From Streptomyces sp. NBC_00620 (GTDB lineage Bacteria; Actinomycetota; Actinomycetes; Streptomycetales; Streptomycetaceae), in the NCBI RefSeq assembly GCF_026341825.1, contig NZ_JAPENY010000001.1:4092001-4156000 (forward strand): a stretch of DNA of 64,000 bases, read 5' to 3'. Made by a program: the position numbers and the translations under genes. Within the stretch, counting starts at the first letter, position 1. Each line of letters opens with the position of its first letter. This document shows, piece by piece, positions 8,101 through 16,430 of the stretch. The notes beneath the pieces were generated by a model that worked only from the letters and a program-made list of their open reading frames with translations, had not been told where the DNA came from and searched no databases.

Positions 8101-11100
8101 GCACTCCGCTCGGACGTGGTCTGTACTACGCCCAGCAGTCCGCCCAGGTGACCAAGGCATCGGCGGCCGCCGCGCTCGCCACCGCGAACGCGCTGGACAC
8201 CGCCGTCGCCGCGACCGACGCCTCGGCGGCCGACAGCGCCACGCTGCTGGCCAACGCCCAGGCGCAGTCCGCCGCCGCTCGTGCGGAGTTCCTGCGCGAG
8301 TCCGCCGAGCAGTCCGCCAAGGACGCGGCCGACCTCGCCGCCGACGCCAAGAAGCGAGCCGACGAGGCCGCTGCCGCAGCCGCCCAGGTCGCCGAGGCGA
8401 AGGCGACGGCCGTCCAGGCCCAGGCCGACGCCACCGCGGCGAACACCCGCGCGAAGACCGCGGCCGCCAATGCCGAGACGGAGCGGCAGAACGCCGCCAC
8501 CGCCAAGGCGACGGCCCAGACCGAGCGCGACAAGGCCGGGGTGGCGCTGAAGAAGGCGCTGGAACAGGGCAAGGAGGCCGCCACCAAGCGGACGGACTCC
8601 AACACCGCCGGCTCCGACGCACGCAAGCTGGCCTCCGCGGCCGAGCAGGCTGCGGCGAAGGCGGCCGTCGCCCGTGACAACGCCGCCTCCGCACAGCGGA
8701 AGAAGGACGTCGCGTCCGCCAACGCCCAGGCGCTCGCCGCAGCCGCGGTGGCCGCCGAGGGAACCTCGTCCGCGGCGGCGGCCAAGGCCGCAGCGGAACG
8801 TGCCGCCGAGGCGGCCGAACAGGCCAGGACCGTGGCCGACACGGCGGCGGCCGACGCCCAGTCCACCAGCGAGGCATCGATCGCGGCCCGCAAGGCGGCG
8901 ACCGACGCCGCTGCCGCGGCGGCGCGCTCCACCACGTGGGCCGCCGACGCCGACGCCAACGCGCTGATCACGTTCCACGCGGCGATGTCGGCCGAGTCGG
9001 CTGCCGCGACCGCGATCGACAAGGCGGCCACCGCCGCCCAGAAGTCCGTCGACGCCGCCGGTGACGCCACCGACGCGGCGCAGGCGGCACTGGCGGCCAA
9101 CTCCAAGGCCGTAGAGGCGGGTCAGCAGGTCGACGCGGCGCTCAGCGCGTCCGCCGAAGCCGCCGGAAAGGCGTACGCGGCAGGCCAGGCCGCCGACGTC
9201 ACCCGGGCCGCTGCCGCGCAGGTGGCCGCCCCGGCCACCTCCGCGATCGAGCTCAGCGCCCCGTACGCGGCGACGGACTCCTCCGCGGGTCTGGCGACGC
9301 TGGTGTCGCAGAGCGCCCAGACCCTCGCCGAACAGCAGACCGCGGCCGCCGACGCGAACGCGGCCCAGGCAGCGACCGTCGCCCAGCAGGCGCAGGACGC
9401 GGCGGACCGGGCGACCGGCGACGGAAAGCGTGCCGCCCAGGCAGCGGCCGACGCCGCCGCCTCCGCGGCCGAGGCGGCAGCCTCGTCGGAAGCGGCGCAG
9501 AAGTCGTCGACCTCCGCCGAGAACGACGCCAAGGCCACCGAGGACGCGGCGGCGAAGACCGCCGAACTCGACGCCGAGGCACAGGCCACGGCCAAGGCGG
9601 CATCCGCCTCCGCACAGGCCGCCACGGCCGACGCGCAGGCGGCCGACTCCGCGGCGAGCCAGGGCGAGAAGGACGCGGCAGCCGCCGCCGCGACAGCGGC
9701 CACGGCCGGCGCGGACGCCACGAACGCACAGGAGGTGGCCGACAAGGCGGCCAAGGACGCCACCGCGGCGGAGAAGGCCGCGGAATCCGCCGCCGAGGAC
9801 GCGACGAAGGCCGAGAACGCCGCCGCCGACGCCGAGGAACAACTGCGCAGCGACGAGGCGGCGCTCGCCGCACAGGTCGCCGCCGCGCAGGCGGCCGCCC
9901 AGGCCAAGCACGACCTGGACGCCCGCGCGAAGATCATGGACGACCAGGCCAACATCCGTATCGGCCGGGAGAACCTCGCCTATCTGCTGCACGTGGGCGG
10001 TGTCGCCTCCAAGACACTGGCGGCCACTCGGCTCGCCGGGTCCGGCCAGATCAGCTCCACCACAGCCCTGTTTGACCAGGACGTGTGGGATGCCTGGGAC
10101 GCCGACGTGCAGGAGGCGCGCGACCAGTCCGAGGGCATGACAACGCGGACCGACGAGCGCCAGGAGACCGTCTGGAAGTACTTCACCTCGGACTTCGCCA
10201 ACTCGGAGCCCCAGTACGACACCGCGGTCACCTCGTTCCTCAACCCGGGCACCGTCTACCAGCGGATCGGCTCGGCCGTCGGCTGGGGCCGTCTCGCCCA
10301 GGTTCCGCAGGCCAGCCCGGCCGCCCAGGCCAAGGCCACGGAGATCCTCCAGGAGAAGATCGACGCCGGGGGCTGGTACGGCTGGTGGCAGCTGATGCTG
10401 GACAACCAGCAGCTGCGAGGATCGGCCGACGACGTCCGTCGCCTCATCCAGTACAAGGGCTACCCGACCGTCGCCCCCGAGAAGGGGACCGCCGAGTTCG
10501 AGGTGGAGGTCGAACGCCTCAAGACCCGCTGGGCGAACGGTGATCCGACCAACCCCTGGGACCCGTTCCAGGTGATGGTCGAGGTGGAGGAAGTCGCCTC
10601 GGCGCAGTGGGAGGCCGAGTACGCCGCTCAGGCCGGGGACCGCAACAAGATCGCCAACGCCGAGATCAAGGCGCTGAAGGCCCTGCAGTCCAGCGCCGTC
10701 GCCATGCACGACGCACTGGGCAACGCCTGGGTCGCCAACAACCTGATGGAGGCCGAGGCCGACCCGAACAGCGCCTGGAACACCTTCATCAAGGACTGGC
10801 CGACGACGATGGGCGGGAACTTCTCGTCCGACGGCAAGCCGGTCTCCGTCACCGCGGACCTGGCGACTCTGAAGAACCGGGTCGACGCACTGTCGGCCAC
10901 GGCCACGCAGAACGCCAAGGACGCCAAGGCGGCGGCCGCCGCGGTCGTCGCAGCTGAGGACGAGGCCGCGCAAACGGCGGAGTCCGGCGGGGTTCCCGAG
11001 GGACGAGCCCTCGCCTACGCCAACCAGTCGGCGCAGGTCACCAAGTCGGCGGCGGCAGCCACCGAGGCGACCTCGCTCGCCATGAAGACCGCCGTCGCCG

Positions 11101-14100
11101 CGACCAACGCCACCGTCGCGGACAGTGCCGCCCTGCTGGCCAACGCCAGCGCCCAGGCGCACGCCGCACGGGCCGCCTTCCTGCGGGAGACGGCACAGGA
11201 CAGCGCGGAGAAGGCGGAAGCGGACGCGGTCGCCGCGCACGGCAAGGCCGTCGCGGCTGCCAACGCCGCAGCCATCGTCGCCGCGGACAAGGCGAAGATC
11301 GGTCCGCTGGAGACCAGCTCGAAGGCGGCTGCCGCACGCGCCGAGAGCGCCGCGGCCACCGCCGCTGCCCAAGGCCAGAAGGCCGCGACAGCACGGGCGA
11401 CCGCGGAGTCGGAACGCGACAAGGCCGACGCCGCCGAGGCCGACGCCCAGGTGCAGGCCGCGACAGCGGCCGAGCACGAGTCCGCCGCGGCGTCCGAGGC
11501 CGATCGGGCCGCGGGCGACGAGGCGACCGCGGCGCAGGCGGAGCAGGACGCCGCCGCAGCCAAGACCCGGGCGACCGCCGCCCGGAAGGCGATGGACCAG
11601 GCGCGGGCCAACGCCGCTGCCGCCGACGCGGCTGCCGCAGCCGCCGTAGGAACCAGTGCGGCCGACGACGCCGCCGCTGCGGCCAAGCAGGCACGGCTGG
11701 AGGCCAATGCCGCTGCTCTGGCAGCGGATCAGGCCAACACCGACGCCAACGACGCCACCGCGGCAGCCGCCGCGGCACGGTCGGCGGCCACGGTGAGCAC
11801 TGCCGCCGCGGCGAAGGCCACGGAGGCGGCCAAGGTCGCCGACAAGGCCGCCGCGCAGACCTCGGCCAACGCGGCCGAGGGACACGCCCTGGCGGCCGAG
11901 GCGATCGAGCAGGCAGGGGTCGCCGCGGACAACTCCGACGCGGCCCAGGCCCTGTCGAAGGACGCCGCCAAGGAAGCGGACAACGCCAGGGTCGCGGCCG
12001 AAGGCGCCCGCGACGAGGCGGACGGGGCGGCTTCCGACAGCGCCACCGCCACCGGTCAGGCGCACGCCGCTGCTCAGCAGGCGGAGATCGCCCGTGACAC
12101 CGCGAACGCGGTGACCGCCCCCGCGGACCAGGCCATCGAGCTCGGGATCGCGTTCGCGGCCACCGACGCCACGGCCGGTCTCTCGGTGGTCGTCTCCGAC
12201 GCGGCGAAGACCCTCGCCGAGCAGGAGGTCGAGGTGGCCGAACTCCGCGCCGCCGAGGCCGAAGCGTTCGCCGAGGCCGCACAGGACGCGGCCGACCGCG
12301 CCGACGCCGACGCCAAGCTCGCCGCCCAGGCGGCGGCGGACGCGGCGGCTTCCGCAGCCACGGCCGCACGGGAAGCGGCCAACGCCCTCAAGTCGGCCAC
12401 CCAGGCCGCAGCAGACGCGAAGGAGGTGAAGGCCGGCGCGGAGCGTCTCGACGTACTCAACTCCAAGGCACAGACCAGTGCGTGGGAGGCGAACGTGTCG
12501 GCGAGCGACGCCCGGACCGACGCCGCCGCCGCACGGTCCGCGGCGGACGAGAGCGAGCTCGACGCCTCGTCGGCACGGGACGCGGCCAGCAGGGCACAGA
12601 CCTCGGCCGACAACGCGGCCGAGGACGCCGACGACGCGGAGACGTCCGCCGAGATGGCCGCGAAGTCCGCGGCCAACGCCCAGGCGGACGCCGACGAGTC
12701 CGAGAAGATCGCGGAGGCCACCACCCAGCTCGAAGAGGACCGGACGCCCTCCGCGAGCCAGCCGACGAGCGGCGAGCTGGACAGCGAGCTCCCCGGAGTG
12801 GTCGTCGAGCCGATCGATCTCAAGCAGACCGCGCAGGCGACCGACCAGTGCAGAGCCAACTCGAACATCGGGCACTGCACCATGCCGGTCGACGTCACCA
12901 TCACCGGTACGGCGATGTTCTTCCTGGTCACCTGCGCGGATGCCGAGGCCACGGCCGCGCAGTGCATAGCGTCCGGCCACTACGAGAAGGACTATCTGGA
13001 CAAGGCGAAGATCGACTTCACCGAGCACCGGATTCTGGACGTCAACGTCTGGGAATTCGATCTGAACCTGGCGAAGGCCATCGGGTACGCCCTGGTCAGT
13101 GACTTCATCGGCTGCGCCAAGCACTTCGATCTGGGTAGCAGCGACTGCCAGTGGGCCATCGCCTCCATCGCTCTGCCGGTGATGCTCAAGGCCGTGGTGA
13201 AGGGTGCGGCCGCGCTGCGGATGGCCATGGCCATCGGTGACATGGTCGGCATGGACGCCGCCCTGAACGTCCTGACCAACCTGGCCAGGACCGGTGCCAT
13301 CAACGCGATCACCTTCCGCAACCTCAGGAACGCGTCCCTGGTGATGCGGCTCCGGGCTCTCGCGGCGGGCACGACCTGCGTGGCGCTGCACAGCTTCCCC
13401 GCCGGTACGCAGGTGCTGATGGCGGACGGCAGCACCAAGTCCATCGAGGAGGTACGTGTCGGGGACGAGGTCCGGAGTGCTTCGGCCGGCGGCGATTCCG
13501 TGTCCCGCACCGTGGAACACACCTTCGTCACCGAGACCGACACCGAGTTCACCGATCTCACCGTCACCACGGCCGATGGCCCACAGGTCATCACCAGCAC
13601 GCAGAACCACCCGTACTACGACGTCAGCCGGGGAGCGTTCGTCGACGCCTCCCAGCTGTCCGTGGGTGACCGTCTGCAGACCACCGGTTCGCAGACGGCG
13701 GTCGTTCGCGCGGTGCGCAACTACACCGACACGATGGTCACGTACGACCTGACGGTCAACGATCTGCACACCTACTTCGTGGTGGCCGGGGCGGTGCCCG
13801 TCCTGGTGCACAACAACGCCTGCCAGGAGGTGGCGCTCGACGCCAACACGCTGATCTCCATCTTCTCCGAAGGCCACGGGGCCCGGGTCGACGCCGCGCT
13901 CGCGGGCCGGAAGCCGGTGATCTCACCCCAGGCGTTCAAGGAGGCCACGGTGAAGCGCCCCGAGAGCGTGGTGATGCAGTGGATCACCGATCGCGGCGGA
14001 CGTATCGGGTCGGAGGCGAGCGATGACGTCGCGCAGGCTTTCCAGGAGTACCTGCAGGAACTCTGGAAGGCCGGCTACAAGCCCGTACTCCATGACGAGG

Positions 14101-14210
14101 ACGCCGCTGTCCTCGCCTCGGCTTTCGAGGACGGGCTGCCGATGATCACCAATGATGTGAAGTTCTACAAGAAGCTCGACCTGTTCAACTTCCCGAATGA
14201 GAGGTACTGA
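5169..14210 (+). CDS. Giant secreted polymorphic toxin, Hint domain plus C-terminal PIN nuclease
   Basis: About 3,013 residues. Signal peptide ~1-35 (AIVLAIAASTVGTTIGRADA). Residues ~140-690 hold about twelve ~45-residue repeats of the type 'GELHxxxLxxDGxVxDxVRxxDGxW', probably a beta-propeller. Two long modules follow, each starting with an ALF-type helical segment (ADDVRRFIQYHG ~803; ADDVRRLIQYKG ~1752) and continuing into Ala-rich helices (~930-1595, ~1900-2520). After a four-Cys segment and a hydrophobic patch comes a Hint domain (Cys2737 to VHNN at 2880-2883). The last ~130 residues form a PIN-like RNase: Asp2891 (LDANTLI), Glu2925, Asp2978 (DEDAAVLASA), Asp2996 (ITND). Hint probably releases the tip by autoproteolysis. 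I prefer the TTG at 5169, 7 nt after GAGGG, over the TTG at 5136. Confidence 0.85.
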   Translation: MTFIRTGRRSAGSRTAATAIVLAIAASTVGTTIGRADAATAASAAASAESDLETREQAMSDAADARAEQAMFARIMHSGGPAMKANAGEWLAGSDEGPWAGWNVYLGSRSKDIVLDNDGEETDNSGLGEGIGPVAQSAQATMANGQLHVGMLTRDGSVYDNVRYPDGTWTGPILIDGGTNTTAIAETALPNGELHFELLSADGRVTDRTYKPDDYPGYFMLNGGVKKVLFDSLPGKVKGLAATGTSTNELTLAMLTGDGKTWGNVRHSDGSWTGTAVIDEGTAPSSAVALATTASDQVHLEMLGTDHTVRDRVRGSSGTWAAATVVDSTGKARALSAVSVPTERLHVATLTDTGTVIDRTLQDNGSWATATVTAPHATAFSLGAQPTGELHVQATADDGRLWSTTRAVSGTWSTPYVVDGAFGHARDLQLATLPNGDLHELTLADDGTVWDQVRGASADSWTSALSGSVVVDGSGKARAVAAAATTDGNVHAVVIDESNTVRDYVGHPDGSWAAPVVADQTGTARAVSAVGTPDGELHLGVLKADGTVQDTVRHTDGSWTSSAVTTPRADVLALAATPAGELHVFVSGDGDKVWDTVRGTDGTWAAAKAASTGSYKADAIAATGLADGRVRLVALDAAAGTYSAHLGGTNGKWSIEVGQLGWPLAYAKSVSVTQLANGDTHISEFSEPQVDDAFTVDDRTASAYDSARAATDTGLEEFIKPYATSSDYELPQYDTDVTDFMSSAGMFQRDWTNLWATPEVVKASQEAQDRVTEIVQEIIAENDGEDPLGMYTLLGSLTNSGSADDVRRFIQYHGLPTVAPPKGSPEFEVEVEALKARWSSGDTSNPTDWNHVLVEVEEVASSEWQAEQAAQAEPRNDIVDAEQGALTSLETGARAMHQALGYGWAANQLLTWQANPSLRKTGTGAKTTAQAVADLATIKELVTGQAQVARKAANDAATAAAKADAAVEAAKTIAHRDGTPLGRGLYYAQQSAQVTKASAAAALATANALDTAVAATDASAADSATLLANAQAQSAAARAEFLRESAEQSAKDAADLAADAKKRADEAAAAAAQVAEAKATAVQAQADATAANTRAKTAAANAETERQNAATAKATAQTERDKAGVALKKALEQGKEAATKRTDSNTAGSDARKLASAAEQAAAKAAVARDNAASAQRKKDVASANAQALAAAAVAAEGTSSAAAAKAAAERAAEAAEQARTVADTAAADAQSTSEASIAARKAATDAAAAAARSTTWAADADANALITFHAAMSAESAAATAIDKAATAAQKSVDAAGDATDAAQAALAANSKAVEAGQQVDAALSASAEAAGKAYAAGQAADVTRAAAAQVAAPATSAIELSAPYAATDSSAGLATLVSQSAQTLAEQQTAAADANAAQAATVAQQAQDAADRATGDGKRAAQAAADAAASAAEAAASSEAAQKSSTSAENDAKATEDAAAKTAELDAEAQATAKAASASAQAATADAQAADSAASQGEKDAAAAAATAATAGADATNAQEVADKAAKDATAAEKAAESAAEDATKAENAAADAEEQLRSDEAALAAQVAAAQAAAQAKHDLDARAKIMDDQANIRIGRENLAYLLHVGGVASKTLAATRLAGSGQISSTTALFDQDVWDAWDADVQEARDQSEGMTTRTDERQETVWKYFTSDFANSEPQYDTAVTSFLNPGTVYQRIGSAVGWGRLAQVPQASPAAQAKATEILQEKIDAGGWYGWWQLMLDNQQLRGSADDVRRLIQYKGYPTVAPEKGTAEFEVEVERLKTRWANGDPTNPWDPFQVMVEVEEVASAQWEAEYAAQAGDRNKIANAEIKALKALQSSAVAMHDALGNAWVANNLMEAEADPNSAWNTFIKDWPTTMGGNFSSDGKPVSVTADLATLKNRVDALSATATQNAKDAKAAAAAVVAAEDEAAQTAESGGVPEGRALAYANQSAQVTKSAAAATEATSLAMKTAVAATNATVADSAALLANASAQAHAARAAFLRETAQDSAEKAEADAVAAHGKAVAAANAAAIVAADKAKIGPLETSSKAAAARAESAAATAAAQGQKAATARATAESERDKADAAEADAQVQAATAAEHESAAASEADRAAGDEATAAQAEQDAAAAKTRATAARKAMDQARANAAAADAAAAAAVGTSAADDAAAAAKQARLEANAAALAADQANTDANDATAAAAAARSAATVSTAAAAKATEAAKVADKAAAQTSANAAEGHALAAEAIEQAGVAADNSDAAQALSKDAAKEADNARVAAEGARDEADGAASDSATATGQAHAAAQQAEIARDTANAVTAPADQAIELGIAFAATDATAGLSVVVSDAAKTLAEQEVEVAELRAAEAEAFAEAAQDAADRADADAKLAAQAAADAAASAATAAREAANALKSATQAAADAKEVKAGAERLDVLNSKAQTSAWEANVSASDARTDAAAARSAADESELDASSARDAASRAQTSADNAAEDADDAETSAEMAAKSAANAQADADESEKIAEATTQLEEDRTPSASQPTSGELDSELPGVVVEPIDLKQTAQATDQCRANSNIGHCTMPVDVTITGTAMFFLVTCADAEATAAQCIASGHYEKDYLDKAKIDFTEHRILDVNVWEFDLNLAKAIGYALVSDFIGCAKHFDLGSSDCQWAIASIALPVMLKAVVKGAAALRMAMAIGDMVGMDAALNVLTNLARTGAINAITFRNLRNASLVMRLRALAAGTTCVALHSFPAGTQVLMADGSTKSIEEVRVGDEVRSASAGGDSVSRTVEHTFVTETDTEFTDLTVTTADGPQVITSTQNHPYYDVSRGAFVDASQLSVGDRLQTTGSQTAVVRAVRNYTDTMVTYDLTVNDLHTYFVVAGAVPVLVHNNACQEVALDANTLISIFSEGHGARVDAALAGRKPVISPQAFKEATVKRPESVVMQWITDRGGRIGSEASDDVAQAFQEYLQELWKAGYKPVLHDEDAAVLASAFEDGLPMITNDVKFYKKLDLFNFPNERY

Positions 14211-14213
14211 GAC

Positions 14214-14528
14214 GTGAGCGTGTACGACCGCCTCTTCGTACCGCGCCCGGCTCCGTGTCCCCGGTGCGGTTCCGAAGCGGAGTTGGTGATCCAGTTCCAC
14301 TTCGGAGACACCGACCACCACAAGTTCCACATCGGCGACTCGATCGCGTGGTCGGAAACGGCCATCGGGTCCCCCCGGACGGGCCGCTTCGAGATCCCCG
14401 GCTATGCGGAGGGGTGCCCCTCGTGCGGGCTGGAGGACGAGGGCTTCTATGTCGTCGAGTTCGACGGCGATGTGATCACCGGCTACCACCGGGCCACCGA
14501 GGAGGAGATGGAGGGATTCGAATGGTGA
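14214..14528 (+). CDS. Candidate immunity protein for the PIN toxin (two CxxC pairs)
   Basis: A 104-residue cytoplasmic protein starting with GTG three bases after the toxin stop, with a GAGAGG ribosome site inside the toxin's last codons; this spacing and lack of any other partner make it the immunity candidate. It has two CxxC pairs (APCPRCGSE and GCPSCGLE) separated by about 50 residues, suggesting a zinc-binding knot, and an acidic C-terminus (DGDVITGYHRATEEEMEGFEW) that could mimic RNA or cap the basic active site. I do not recognise a named immunity family. A double hairpin follows immediately, so the toxin-immunity pair forms its own transcription unit. Confidence 0.7.
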   Translation: MSVYDRLFVPRPAPCPRCGSEAELVIQFHFGDTDHHKFHIGDSIAWSETAIGSPRTGRFEIPGYAEGCPSCGLEDEGFYVVEFDGDVITGYHRATEEEMEGFEW

Positions 14529-14609
14529 GTCCCGGGGCCTGACGGATCCGCCCCGGGACAGCCGACGACACGGCGGCCCCCGCCCGGTTCATTCCGGGCG
14601 GGGGCCGCC
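14529..14609. terminator. Twin hairpin terminator
   Basis: The first hairpin pairs 14529-14537 with 14551-14559 (GTCCCGGGG arm). The second has a 16-bp perfect stem, 14572-14587 with 14594-14609, around a TTCATT loop. They separate the convergent immunity and isochorismatase genes. Confidence 0.8.
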
Positions 14610-14629
14610 TCCGTCTCGGGCCCCAGGCA

Positions 14630-15238
14630 TCAAGCCGTGGATCCGGGCTGGGCCGCAGCCAGCAGCTCCTTCGTCGTCACCACCCGGGCGAAGTCCCCTC
14701 CGTGCAGCGTCACGGCGGTCGCGCGGCTCAGTTCGTCGGCCGTCAGGTGCCAGCCGAACGGGCCCGCCTGGTCGAAGGTGTACGTGGCGTCGAAGGCGAA
14801 CAGGACGTCGTAGCCGAGGTTGCCGCCCATGCGGGCCGTGGTCTCCGCGCACATGTTGGTCTGGATACCGGCGATGGCGATCTGGTTGATGCCCGAGGCC
14901 TTGAGCCAGGCGTCCAGGTCCGGGGCGCCGTAGAAGGCCGAGTTGACGGTCTTGGTGATGAACAGCTCCGGGCCCTTGCCAAGGCCGCGCCGCTGCTCGA
15001 CGTACTCCTTGAAGTCGTTGCCCGGGTACCCCGGCCTCAGGGGCGAGTCCGGCTTGGTCGAGTCATGTCGTACGAAGACGACCGGGCGGCCCGTGTCCTG
15101 CCAGGCCGCGATGAGGGAGGCGATGTTCTCGTCGGCGCCGGGGTTGTTGCGCGGGATCGAGGACGCCATCTCGTCGAAGCCCTGCTGTACGTCCACCACT
15201 ATCAGCGCCGCGTTCTCTGTGATCTCCATGCGGTCCAT
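14630..15238 (-). CDS. Isochorismatase-family cysteine hydrolase
   Basis: A 202-residue cytosolic hydrolase of the isochorismatase/nicotinamidase superfamily. The Asp-Lys-Cys triad is all visible: Asp in 'LIVVDVQQGF', Lys in 'FITKTVNSAF' and Cys in 'GIQTNMCAETT'. Members cleave amides or vinyl ethers; the substrate cannot be read from sequence. The start could be the ATG at 15238 or the ATG at 15229 (MEITENAAL); the paralogous copy at 4209 begins at the second position, favouring it. It is divergent from a GlxA-type regulator whose N-terminal domain is also amidase-like, a common pairing. A shortened copy missing the catalytic core lies at 4000-4209. Confidence 0.88.
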   Translation of the reverse strand: MDRMEITENAALIVVDVQQGFDEMASSIPRNNPGADENIASLIAAWQDTGRPVVFVRHDSTKPDSPLRPGYPGNDFKEYVEQRRGLGKGPELFITKTVNSAFYGAPDLDAWLKASGINQIAIAGIQTNMCAETTARMGGNLGYDVLFAFDATYTFDQAGPFGWHLTADELSRATAVTLHGGDFARVVTTKELLAAAQPGSTA

Positions 15239-15303
15239 CGTGCCGCCGTCCGGCCGCTCACCCCAGGGGGCAGGAAGCCAGCGTTCGATGGTTTACTGCC
15301 AGG

Positions 15304-16317
15304 GTGACCCAGTCGACGACACGCGCCCATCGCATCGCGCTCCTCGCCTTTCCCGGCGTCCGGGCCTTCGACGTCAGCATCATCACCGAGGTGTGGGGTG
15401 TGGACCGTACCGACCGTGGCGTACCCGCCTTCGACCTGCGCCGGGTCGCCGCCGACCCCGCCCCCGTGGCGATGCGCGGCGGACTCGCGGTCACCCCGGA
15501 CCGGACGCTGGCCTGGCTGCCGCGGGCCGAGCTGATCGTGGTCCCGGGGCTCGATGATCATGTGACGCCCGCGCCCGGACCCGTGCTGGAGGCGCTGCGG
15601 CGTGCCCATGCCCGGGGTACCACCATCGCGGCGCTGTGCGGCGGTGCCTTCACGCTGGCGCAGGCGGGGCTGCTCGACGGGCGTCGCGCGCTGACGCACT
15701 GGAATCTGATCGACCTGCTGCGGGAGCGGCATCCGGGGGTGCGGGTCGAGCCGGACGCCTTGTTCGTCGAGGACGGCAACATCTGGACGGCCGCGGGGAC
15801 GGCCGCCGGGATCGACCTGTGCCTGCACCTCGTCCGTACCGTTCATGGCGCGGAGGCCGCCGCGGCGGTCGCCCGTTCGATGGTCACGGCGCCGTTCCGG
15901 ACCGGCAGCCAGGCCCAGTTCATCGAGCATCCGGCCGCACCCGCGGACCCGGACGCCGACGCGCTGGCCGCCGTACGCGAGTACGCGCTCGGGCATCTCC
16001 ACGAGCCGCTGACCGTGCCCCGGCTCGCCGCCCGCGCCGGGATGTCGCCGCGTTCCTTCGCACGGCACTTCGCGGCGGCGACGGGGTCAACTCCGGTGCG
16101 CTGGTTGCTGGATCAGCGGATCGCGGCCGCGCAGAGGCTGCTGGAGCGGACCGGTCTTGCCATGCCGGAGGTCGCCCGGCGGGCGGGGTTCGGGAGCGAG
16201 GTCACCATGCGGCAGCACTTCGCGGCGCGGCTCGGGACGAGCCCGCGGGCCTACCGCTCGTCGTTCGCGATCCGGCCGGTCTCACCCGTCCAACAGTCGG
16301 AGTCACCCGCCCAGTAG
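15304..16317 (+). CDS. GlxA-family AraC-type transcriptional regulator
   Basis: A 337-residue regulator with an N-terminal DJ-1/PfpI-like domain (residues ~10-190; 'IALLAFPGVRAFDVSIITEVWGV', nucleophile-elbow region 'IAALCGGAFTLAQAGLLDGR') and a C-terminal AraC double HTH ('LTVPRLAARAGMSPRSFARHF' and 'MPEVARRAGFGSEVTMRQHF'). It likely controls the divergent hydrolase at 14630, 65 bp away. The GTG at 15304 is used. The extreme C-terminus (PVSPVQQSESPAQ) is low-complexity and its stop codon lies inside a 42-bp tandem repeat, so the tail length is probably variable between strains. Confidence 0.88.
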   Translation: MTQSTTRAHRIALLAFPGVRAFDVSIITEVWGVDRTDRGVPAFDLRRVAADPAPVAMRGGLAVTPDRTLAWLPRAELIVVPGLDDHVTPAPGPVLEALRRAHARGTTIAALCGGAFTLAQAGLLDGRRALTHWNLIDLLRERHPGVRVEPDALFVEDGNIWTAAGTAAGIDLCLHLVRTVHGAEAAAAVARSMVTAPFRTGSQAQFIEHPAAPADPDADALAAVREYALGHLHEPLTVPRLAARAGMSPRSFARHFAAATGSTPVRWLLDQRIAAAQRLLERTGLAMPEVARRAGFGSEVTMRQHFAARLGTSPRAYRSSFAIRPVSPVQQSESPAQ

Positions 16318-16386
16318 CCGGATTCAACCGCCCAACATCCGGCCTCACCCGCCCAGTAGCCGGATTCAACCGCCCAACATCCGGAC
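16303..16386. repeat. Tandem 42-bp duplication across a stop codon
   Basis: Two units, 16303-16344 and 16345-16386, are identical except for one base near the end. The first contains the TAG stop (16315-16317) of the GlxA-type gene and the second repeats it in the same frame. Further diverged pieces (CCGGTCTCACCCGTCCAA) flank both sides, so the region looks like repeated slippage of one proline/serine/glutamine-coding stretch. Confidence 0.85.
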
Positions 16387-16430
16387 TCGCCGGTCCGGCC
16401 GGTCTCACCCGTCCAATCGGCCTCGCAGGT

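Noticed and set aside
5151..13877. An 8.7-kb open frame on the minus strand opposite the toxin gene
   Set aside because: It is the codon-bias shadow of the alanine-rich repeat gene: low-complexity Gly/Arg/Val-rich, no domains, no start signal. The plus-strand protein has signal peptide, Hint and PIN domains.
4000..15238. A transposon bounded by the two isochorismatase copies
   Set aside because: The copies lie in the same orientation and flank the toxin locus, but no transposase, terminal inverted repeats or target duplications are visible. Segmental duplication followed by deletion explains them more simply, though recombination between the copies could excise the toxin locus.
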